Shown: in pieces, positions 58,984-64,000 of the stretch
Layout: each line of letters opens with the position of its first letter
Numbering within the stretch: the stretch's first letter is position 1
Assembly (NCBI RefSeq): GCF_042466115.1
Contig: NZ_JAXHBQ010000001.1
Location: 2,914,001-2,978,000, forward strand
Direction of reading: 5' to 3'
Origin: SW4 sp042466115
Lineage (GTDB): Bacteria; Pseudomonadota; Alphaproteobacteria; Rhodobacterales; Rhodobacteraceae
Length of the DNA: 64,000 nucleotides
Notes under the pieces: generated by a model
Databases searched by the model: none
What the model was told of the DNA's origin: nothing
Seen by the model: only the letters and a program-made list of their open reading frames with translations
Made by a program: the position numbers and the translations under genes

Positions 58984-59405
58984 TGGCCGGTGTTTTCCAT
59001 ACTGGCCCAGGGTTCGCGCGCAGGCAGCGCGTCACCGGCTTGCAGCAATTCGATCGAGATATTGTCGGGGCTGCGCACAAAGGCCATATGCCCGTCACGC
59101 GGCGGGCGGTTGATGGTCACACCATTGTCCATCAGGTGCTGGCAGGTGGCATAGATGTCGTCCACTTCATAGGCCAGATGCCCGAAATGGCGGCTGTCGC
59201 TTGGCAGTCCATCATCGCCGTCCCAGTTGTAGGTCAGTTCCACGGGGCACTCCTCTTGGCCTTCGGGCGCCATGAAAATAAGGGAAAACCGCCCGCCATC
59301 ACTGTCGTGACGTTTGGTTTCCCTAAGGCCCAGCAGGGCATAAAACGCCATTGATGCCTCAAGGTCTTTGACGCGCACCATCGTGTGTAGATATTTCAAA
59401 CCCAT
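58977..59405 (-). CDS. gloA: Glyoxalase I (lactoylglutathione lyase-like)
   Basis: 142 residues of the VOC superfamily. Candidate metal ligands are all present: LHTMVRV (His), CPVELTYN (Glu), HFGHLAYEV (His) and SIELLQ (Glu). This matches the His-Glu-His-Glu set of glyoxalase I, which turns the methylglyoxal-glutathione hemithioacetal into lactoylglutathione. ATG 59405 starts the family sequence MGLKYLHTMVRVKDLE; upstream MAKQRKERK is not needed. It lies on the minus strand before the DUF1194 pair. Confidence 0.88.
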   Translation of the reverse strand: MGLKYLHTMVRVKDLEASMAFYALLGLRETKRHDSDGGRFSLIFMAPEGQEECPVELTYNWDGDDGLPSDSRHFGHLAYEVDDIYATCQHLMDNGVTINRPPRDGHMAFVRSPDNISIELLQAGDALPAREPWASMENTGHW

Positions 59406-59463
59406 TTTTCGCTCCTTGCGTTGCTTTGCCAAATGCTAGCACAGCACTGCGCGATGACCAGCC

Positions 59464-60852
59464 TCAGAAGGTGGAGCGAAAGCCGAACCGGATCGAAAAC
59501 GCCGAGCGGTCAAAGCGGCTGACATTGCTGTCGCTGCGTTGCGCACCAAGGGTCACAACGGGCGCGAAACCCGCGTAGTCGAAATCGACAAAGGCGAACT
59601 CGGCCGACGCAAACTGCGTTGTATCCTGGCGCCCGCCCGGCACTGGTAAAATGATCGCGTAGTCGGGGTAGTCCGAGTGGCTGGCACCCAGCGTAAACAA
59701 CATCTCGGCGGGGCCGATCTGTTGGGCCGGCGCATAGGTCATTTGCAGACTTGCGGCCGTGTTGCGTTGGTTGCCCGTTTCACTTGCGGTGTCGCGCAGT
59801 TCAAAGGTGCCGCCAAGTTGCGCACCACTGTCAAAACGATAGGTCAGCCCCGCGCTTAGCGTTTCAATCGTATCGCCAGCCTGTCCCGTATCGCCAATCC
59901 AGCGCTGTTCAAACGCCAAACCTGCCGATCCGGTCAGTTGGTCCGTGACAGGGTATTGCGCCGCAAGCGACAGACGCGCGAAAGGCGTGCTTAGGTCGCC
60001 GCCCGACCAGTGCGCGCCGATGTCGAAGTCCGCCATCGCCAAACCCTGACCCAGTGCGCGCGTGTGACCCAGCCCCACTTCGACAAGTGTCGCGCCGAAA
60101 TCACCGTTTTCGCTGTCGGGCGCCAAGGCGCGTGCCGCGTCGGACAGCAAAACCTGCCGGCTGTAAAAGCGCCCCGCGATTTCCGTGCGCGCGTGTGCGT
60201 TTTCGGCCAATCGGTAGCTAAATCGCAGGTCAGCAGTGGCTGTCACACCGGACAGGGCACGCGCATCCCCACTCAGCACGCCAACAAAAGGCAACCCGTC
60301 AATGACATTATAAAGATCGTCGCTGCCGCCATTTACGTTGCTGGACGGGGAAAACGATAGCTGGATATTCGTGCGCCACGGGTTCAGGGTGCGCAGCCCG
60401 CCATAGTCGGCCTGCGTTTGCGCAAGGGCGGCGTCATTGGGGGCTACGGTCGCGGCGCGTCGCAGCCAGACTTGCGACAGCGTCAGGCGATCTTCGTTGG
60501 CAGCGGCGAGGGCTGTGAGGCGGGCGGCTTCGTATTTTTGTGCGTCCGTTGTGGCCAATCGCCATGCGCGGGCACCTGCCTTGCGGCCTTGGTCCGGGCG
60601 TCCCAATCGGGGTTCGACGGCGGCCAACACAATCAGTGCCGCGCGATCATCCGGGTCAGCTTGAAGCAGGGCAGCGGCCAGATCGCGTGCCAGTTCAAAA
60701 TTGCCAGACAGCGCGGCTTGTTGTGCCGCGGCGCGTGCATCGTCAAAGCTTAGCTCGACCGTGGTTTGTGCCTGCCCCTGAAGGGTCAACCCAAAGCAAA
60801 ACGCCAGAGCACAGACAAGGTATCTAGTTGACGCCAGCACAGATCGGCGCAT
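59464..60852 (-). CDS. Slam-like outer-membrane protein (type XI secretion translocon)
   Basis: 462 residues. Signal peptide (LVCALAFCFGLTLQGQA), then a TPR-like helical region (about 35-165: ARAAAQQAALSGNFELARDLAAALLQADPDDRAALIVLAA), then NPWRTNIQLSFSPSSNVNGGSDDLYN, a segment typical of Slam proteins, and about 300 residues of repeated beta strands ending in RFGFRSTF, with a terminal phenylalanine as in outer-membrane barrels. This is the architecture of surface-lipoprotein assembly modifiers (DUF560). The start ATG 60852 overlaps the cargo gene by 29 bases. Slam proteins move lipoproteins across the outer membrane. Confidence 0.75.
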   Translation of the reverse strand: MRRSVLASTRYLVCALAFCFGLTLQGQAQTTVELSFDDARAAAQQAALSGNFELARDLAAALLQADPDDRAALIVLAAVEPRLGRPDQGRKAGARAWRLATTDAQKYEAARLTALAAANEDRLTLSQVWLRRAATVAPNDAALAQTQADYGGLRTLNPWRTNIQLSFSPSSNVNGGSDDLYNVIDGLPFVGVLSGDARALSGVTATADLRFSYRLAENAHARTEIAGRFYSRQVLLSDAARALAPDSENGDFGATLVEVGLGHTRALGQGLAMADFDIGAHWSGGDLSTPFARLSLAAQYPVTDQLTGSAGLAFEQRWIGDTGQAGDTIETLSAGLTYRFDSGAQLGGTFELRDTASETGNQRNTAASLQMTYAPAQQIGPAEMLFTLGASHSDYPDYAIILPVPGGRQDTTQFASAEFAFVDFDYAGFAPVVTLGAQRSDSNVSRFDRSAFSIRFGFRSTF

Positions 60853-61729
60853 CACCGGGCGTGCCACATTGGGCCAGCACGAAAATCCCGTATTCCTGTT
60901 CGTTCTCGACACCGGGAATGAAATCACCGTCAAGAAGCACGCCGCCACCAACAGATGTCGCGCCGGTGCCACCAAAGACGCCGGCGTAATTCCCGACACC
61001 GGTTTGGTCGCCAATTTCAACCGATCCTTCAAACGTGCCATCGGCTGCGATGTCGCCGGGGATCAGGAAAATATCAGGGATCGCCGTGCCATATTCCGTC
61101 AACTCGCGGTTAGTGATCGCACCGTTGATCGTGTTGTCAGTAAAGTCGGCGTTGATAAAGACATCGCCGGTCACGCGCGTGGGCTGCGCGGGCAGGATCG
61201 CCGGATCGGTGCCGGGCGGAACGGGAAGCAACTCCGCACCCGGTGCGTTGATGTTGCTTAGGCCCGCATATGTTCCGGCATAGCTGACAAGGCCCGTGTC
61301 CGCACTGTATGTCCCGATCTGTGTCACACTTGTGCCGCCAAAGAACTTGGTGAACTGGCCACCGTCCATGACAGTCGCGGCCTGAATCGCCGCATCCGGA
61401 CTTTCGGCGACAATCGCCACGAACATCCGGTCAAGCGGATCGTCCTGATAGGTATAGGCCTGATAACCCGGCACGTTCAGCGCGGGGTTGCGGTTGTAAA
61501 CGGCGTCAAATGTTCCTTGGTCAAGCGATGTAATCTGCACCGTGATCGTCGGCGCACCGGCAACAAACGTGACAGAACCCACATTACCCTGCACTTTTTC
61601 GGGGACGCCGCTGTCGCTGACAACGGGCGGCTCGATCGGCGTTTCGGTGACACCAAAAACAAATGGATTCCCATCACCGCATGCCGTCAGCAGCCCCAGA
61701 CACAGGCTGAAAGAAATTGCTTTGTGCAT
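60824..61729 (-). CDS. TbpB-like surface lipoprotein, probable Slam cargo
   Basis: 301 residues. Lipoprotein signal MHKAISFSLCLGLLTAC (lipobox LTAC, Cys-17). The mature protein is beta rich and acidic with poly-Pro near the start. The carboxy end, VGNYAGVFGGTGATSVGGGVLLDGD, matches the barrel motif of transferrin-binding-protein-B-like lipoproteins (GxFxGxxAxxxGG). Ligand unknown, no TonB receptor nearby. It is first in a two-gene minus-strand operon with the Slam-like gene. A palindrome GTTGA-AAG-TCAAC (61775-61787) lies upstream and may be an operator. Confidence 0.72.
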   Translation of the reverse strand: MHKAISFSLCLGLLTACGDGNPFVFGVTETPIEPPVVSDSGVPEKVQGNVGSVTFVAGAPTITVQITSLDQGTFDAVYNRNPALNVPGYQAYTYQDDPLDRMFVAIVAESPDAAIQAATVMDGGQFTKFFGGTSVTQIGTYSADTGLVSYAGTYAGLSNINAPGAELLPVPPGTDPAILPAQPTRVTGDVFINADFTDNTINGAITNRELTEYGTAIPDIFLIPGDIAADGTFEGSVEIGDQTGVGNYAGVFGGTGATSVGGGVLLDGDFIPGVENEQEYGIFVLAQCGTPGDAPICAGVN

Positions 61730-61774
61730 CGACTGCCCCTCATCACGGTTTCGTCACAAAGTCGGGGGATCGTG

Positions 61775-61787
61775 GTTGAAAGTCAAC
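61775..61787. promoter_or_regulatory. Palindrome GTTGA-AAG-TCAAC upstream of the cargo lipoprotein gene
   Basis: Exact five-base inverted arms around a three-base spacer, 46 bases before the lipoprotein start and between it and thyA. On the minus strand it includes TTGACT, a possible -35. No Fur-type box was recognised in the same region. Confidence 0.4.
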
Positions 61788-61919
61788 GCGCGGTTGGTCA
61801 TTGCGCACAAAAAAGACCGATGCGGCGCGGGCATGTCACAATCTGTGCGGTGTTCGCGCTTTTCACCCGCGCCGTTCACCGCTAGGTTTTGCCCAAAGCG
61901 CACCTTGGGGGACAACACA

Positions 61920-62711
61920 GTGCATCAATACCACGCGGCCCTGCGGCAGGTTCTGGACACCGGCGAAACATCCACCGATCGCACCGGCACGGGCACGATT
62001 TCCGCCTTTGGACTGCAAAGCCGCTATCCGCTGGCCGATGGTTTCCCGCTTGTAACCACGAAAAAGCTGCATCTGCGCTCGATCATCCATGAATTGCTGT
62101 GGTTCCTGTCGGGGGATACGAACATCGGCTACCTGCGGGACAACGGCGTGTCGATCTGGGATGAGTGGGCCGACGAAAACGGCGACCTTGGCCCCGTCTA
62201 TGGCCACCAGTGGCGCCATTGGCCCGGCCGCAAAGGCGAAATTGACCAGATCGCGGTTCTGCTTGATCAGATCAAGAACACCCCCGACAGCCGCCGCATG
62301 ATCGTCTCGGCGTGGAATCCGGCGGATGTGCCGGACATGGCGCTGCCGCCCTGTCATACCCTGTGGCAGGTGCGCATCAACGGCGGCAAGCTGCATTTGC
62401 AGCTATATCAACGCTCGGCGGATTTGTTTCTGGGCGTGCCGTTCAACATCGCATCCTATGCGCTGTTGCAACATATGCTGGCCCATGTGACCGGCTACGC
62501 CGTGGGGGATTTCATCCACACGATGGGCGATGCGCATATCTATTCCAACCATATGGAACAGGTGCAAACGCAACTGGCACGCATCCCGAAACCATTGCCG
62601 ACATTGCGCATCACCCGCGAGGTCACTTCGCTGTTCGATTTCAAATACGAGGATTTCGAGATCACGGGCTATGATCCCGATCCGGCCATCCGCGCGCCGG
62701 TGGCCGTATGA
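61920..62711 (+). CDS. thyA: Thymidylate synthase
   Basis: Makes dTMP from dUMP with methylene-tetrahydrofolate. 263 residues, near the E. coli length of 264. Catalytic Cys-145 in ALPPCHTLWQV; RTGTGTISAFGLQSRYPL phosphate-binding arginine segment at the start; QRSADLFLGVPFNIASYALLQHMLAHV. GTG 61920 is chosen: GGGGGA lies upstream and MHQYHAALRQVLDTG is the family start; the frame open from 61542 is not homologous. Stop overlaps folA (ATGA). Confidence 0.96.
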   Translation: MHQYHAALRQVLDTGETSTDRTGTGTISAFGLQSRYPLADGFPLVTTKKLHLRSIIHELLWFLSGDTNIGYLRDNGVSIWDEWADENGDLGPVYGHQWRHWPGRKGEIDQIAVLLDQIKNTPDSRRMIVSAWNPADVPDMALPPCHTLWQVRINGGKLHLQLYQRSADLFLGVPFNIASYALLQHMLAHVTGYAVGDFIHTMGDAHIYSNHMEQVQTQLARIPKPLPTLRITREVTSLFDFKYEDFEITGYDPDPAIRAPVAV

Positions 62712-63187
62712 TTTCCCTGATCGTGGCGCGCGCGCGCAATGGCGCGATCGGCAAGGATAACGACATTCCCTGGCACGCCCCCGAGGACCTGGCGTTTTTC
62801 CAGCGCGAAACCACGGGCGGCGCGATCATCATGGGGCGCATCACATGGGACAGCCTGCCGCCGTTCAAGCCATTGAAAGGGCGGCTGAATATCGTTGTGA
62901 CCTCGCGCGAAACGGGTGCGCCACATCAGGTGGCCAGCGTTTCTGATGCCATCGCGCTGGCCTATACGCAGGGATATCGGCGCATCTATGGCATCGGCGG
63001 CGCGGGCATTTACCGCGAAATGCTGCCACTGGCCGACAGGCTGTTGATTACCGAAGTTGATCTTGAGATCGCGGATGCGGATGCATTCTTTCCCGACATC
63101 GACGCGCAAGACTGGCGCGAATTGGGCCGCCAGCCCCTGCGCGCGGCTGACCCGTGTTGCGAGGCCGTCGAGCTTTTGCGCCGCTAA
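62708..63187 (+). CDS. folA: Dihydrofolate reductase
   Basis: Regenerates tetrahydrofolate from the dihydrofolate that ThyA produces. 159 residues. ISLIVARARNGAIGKDNDIPWHAPEDLAFF carries the catalytic acidic residue (Glu-26 region) and the conserved PW; TTGGAIIMGRITWDSLP, LNIVVTSR and the IYGIGGAGIYREML NADPH-binding stretch follow. Coupled to thyA by ATGA, the common thyA-folA pair. No resistance-type differences can be judged from this alone. Confidence 0.96.
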   Translation: MISLIVARARNGAIGKDNDIPWHAPEDLAFFQRETTGGAIIMGRITWDSLPPFKPLKGRLNIVVTSRETGAPHQVASVSDAIALAYTQGYRRIYGIGGAGIYREMLPLADRLLITEVDLEIADADAFFPDIDAQDWRELGRQPLRAADPCCEAVELLRR

Positions 63188-63250
63188 ATCGGGGAAGTTA
63201 CGCCCCAATCTCCCCTCACTCTTGCCCAAGTGCTTGGTTAACAAGGGGGT

Positions 63251-63343
63251 ATGACAAAGCTGCCCAAATCCAACGGATCGAACCCGTTGTTCCCGCTGAC
63301 ACCGCAACAGGTGCGTGCAATTCTTGGGACAAGCCCCGCCTAG
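63251..63343 (+). CDS. Possible 30-residue small protein
   Basis: ATG 63251 with AAGGGGG ending two bases upstream. It reads MTKLPKSNGSNPLFPLTPQQ and ends in an ILGTSPA tail. It lies in the gap between folA and the convergent cspA and overlaps the cspA stop by four bases. The strong ribosome-binding site is the main support; no homologue is known to me. Confidence 0.35.
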   Translation: MTKLPKSNGSNPLFPLTPQQVRAILGTSPA

Positions 63344-63546
63344 ACGACTTTGATGTCGCCGGCCATCTTGCGGCCATCGCGCCCGTCGACCAGCTCGAAT
63401 TCAACCGCTTGTTCATCCGCCAATCCGGTCAGCCCCGATGCTTCGACCGCAGAAATGTGCACGAAAACATCCGCGCCGCCGTCTTCGGGCGCGATAAAGC
63501 CGAAACCTTTTGCAGAATTGAACCATTTTACGGTGCCTTTGGGCAT
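63340..63546 (-). CDS. cspA: Cold-shock-domain protein
   Basis: 68 residues: MPKGTVKWFNSAKGFGFIAPEDGGADVFVHISAVE, with RNP-1-like KGFGFI and RNP-2-like VFVHI, single-stranded nucleic-acid binding. Length is normal for Csp proteins. ATG 63546 has AAGGAG eight bases upstream; the in-frame extension to 63588 is leader. A likely promoter at 63636-63664 implies a leader of about 80-90 bases, as in cold-shock mRNAs. Whether it is cold-induced cannot be judged. Confidence 0.95.
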   Translation of the reverse strand: MPKGTVKWFNSAKGFGFIAPEDGGADVFVHISAVEASGLTGLADEQAVEFELVDGRDGRKMAGDIKVV

Positions 63547-63635
63547 GTCCTTCTCCTTTGTCGGGCCGCAGCCGCGGCGTTGCGGCACAATTGGGCCCGC
63601 GACAAAGGCGGATAGTCCGTTGGCCTTCGGTTAAA

Positions 63636-63664
63636 ATTCTAGCGTGATTTCGCAAAAGGCAAAT
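63636..63664 (-). promoter_or_regulatory. Probable promoter of cspA
   Basis: Minus strand TTTGCC (63664-63659), 17-base spacer, TAGAAT (63641-63636). The -10 is a near-consensus hexamer in an A/T-rich dip. It places the transcript start about 80 bases before ATG 63546. It also lies between cspA and the divergent ArsC-like gene. Confidence 0.5.
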
Positions 63665-63726
63665 GACAAATTGCCGTGAGGGCGTCAGTTTGCACGAAAC
63701 CGCCGACCATGTTGAAAGGCCCGCGC

Positions 63727-64000
63727 ATGCGCATCTTTGCCCTGAAATCCTGTGACACCTGCCGCAAGGCGATTGCCGCGATCCGCGCTGCGGGGCATGA
63801 TCCGCAGATCATCGATGTGCGCGCCGACGGGGTGTCTGACGCCGATCGCGCGGCGATAATCGCAGCCTTCGGCGACAAGGCGATCAACCGCGCGTCGACC
63901 ACGTGGCGCGGCCTAACAGATGCCGAAAAAGACAGTGATCCCAATGAACTGCTAGCCGCCCACCCGACCCTGATGAAACGCCCTGTCATCGAACATGCGG
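63727..64000 (+). CDS. ArsC/Spx-like thioredoxin-fold protein, 3' truncated
   Basis: First 91 residues visible, cut by the window end. MRIFALKSCDTCRKAIAAIRAAGHDPQIIDVRADGVS shows a CxxC in SCDTCRKA as in ArsC/Spx/MgsR-type proteins; RGLTDAEKDSDPNELLAAHPTLMKRPVIEH is the family segment before the carboxy-terminal arginine region. Members are arsenate reductase-like or redox regulators; which one is not decidable here. ATG 63727 is favoured by AAAGG (63715-63719); ATG 63709 in frame is an alternative. Confidence 0.85.
   Translation, partial: MRIFALKSCDTCRKAIAAIRAAGHDPQIIDVRADGVSDADRAAIIAAFGDKAINRASTTWRGLTDAEKDSDPNELLAAHPTLMKRPVIEHA

Noticed and set aside
1..64000. CRISPR arrays, tRNA or rRNA genes, complete IS elements or prophage
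   Set aside because: No regularly spaced identical repeats, no cloverleaf in the intergenic gaps, and no transposase or phage structural genes were seen.

Overview
The window comes from a high-GC alphaproteobacterium, most probably a marine Rhodobacteraceae (Roseobacter group) member. This is judged from gene content and order only: an osmolyte locus (choline-O-sulfate, choline, sarcosine), a PccR-type propionyl-CoA regulator beside pccB, hdaA next to ppk and ppx, the short alphaproteobacterial ProRS, CtrA- and FnrL-like DNA sites, and the dense chain of ATGA/TTGA/GTGA gene overlaps. Nearly all of the window is coding. No rRNA, tRNA, CRISPR array, phage or transposase was seen.

Layout. 1-1509: the end of a glutamate dehydrogenase and a small membrane protein. 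1602-6587: soxBDAG, heterotetrameric sarcosine oxidase. 6584-9610 (minus): choVWX, a choline/betaine-type ABC importer. 9717-14941: betI-betC-betB-betA, which desulfates choline-O-sulfate and oxidises choline to glycine betaine. Import, oxidation and the later sarcosine step therefore sit together; the two demethylation steps between betaine and sarcosine are not in the window. 15007-16448: a secreted nuclease-like protein, a DUF465 protein and a CoxG-like protein. 16459-30173: a propionyl-CoA/methylmalonyl-CoA region with pccR, a Bcr/CflA exporter, pccB, four small mostly exported proteins, pccA and the B12-dependent methylmalonyl-CoA mutase, followed by small accessory genes. 30170-37802: a nuclease/phosphatase-fold protein, ppx, ppk, hdaA, an AI-2E/PerM permease and a secreted fasciclin protein. 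38009-42922: proS, a ThuA-like protein, an unknown gene, and lolC-lolD for lipoprotein release. 42919-46511: an Ldh2-type dehydrogenase, secreted proteins, a HExxH lipoprotein, a tandem pair of small c-type cytochromes behind an FNR-like box, and a 42-residue basic protein. 46512-46882 holds no gene but a cluster of palindromes. 46883-51156: parE and an epimerase flanked by two AT-rich orphan genes. 51250-56204: DUF2461 protein, MATE pump, methyltransferase, aspartate aminotransferase. 56285-58983: XRE regulator coupled to sdhE, a MarR-type regulator, two DUF1194 von Willebrand proteins. 58977-64000: a glyoxalase, a Slam-like outer-membrane translocon with its probable surface-lipoprotein cargo, thyA-folA, cspA and a truncated ArsC/Spx-like gene.

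Most notable observations: the two-gene Slam-like (type XI secretion) unit at 59464-61729; betI, whose usual N-terminal start is present in the DNA but one base out of frame; the block of small exported proteins between the two propionyl-CoA carboxylase subunits, containing an 11-bp phased repeat that matches DnaA boxes; and the FNR-like box in front of the cytochrome pair. All functions are inferred from sequence motifs and recalled family knowledge; no search was run.
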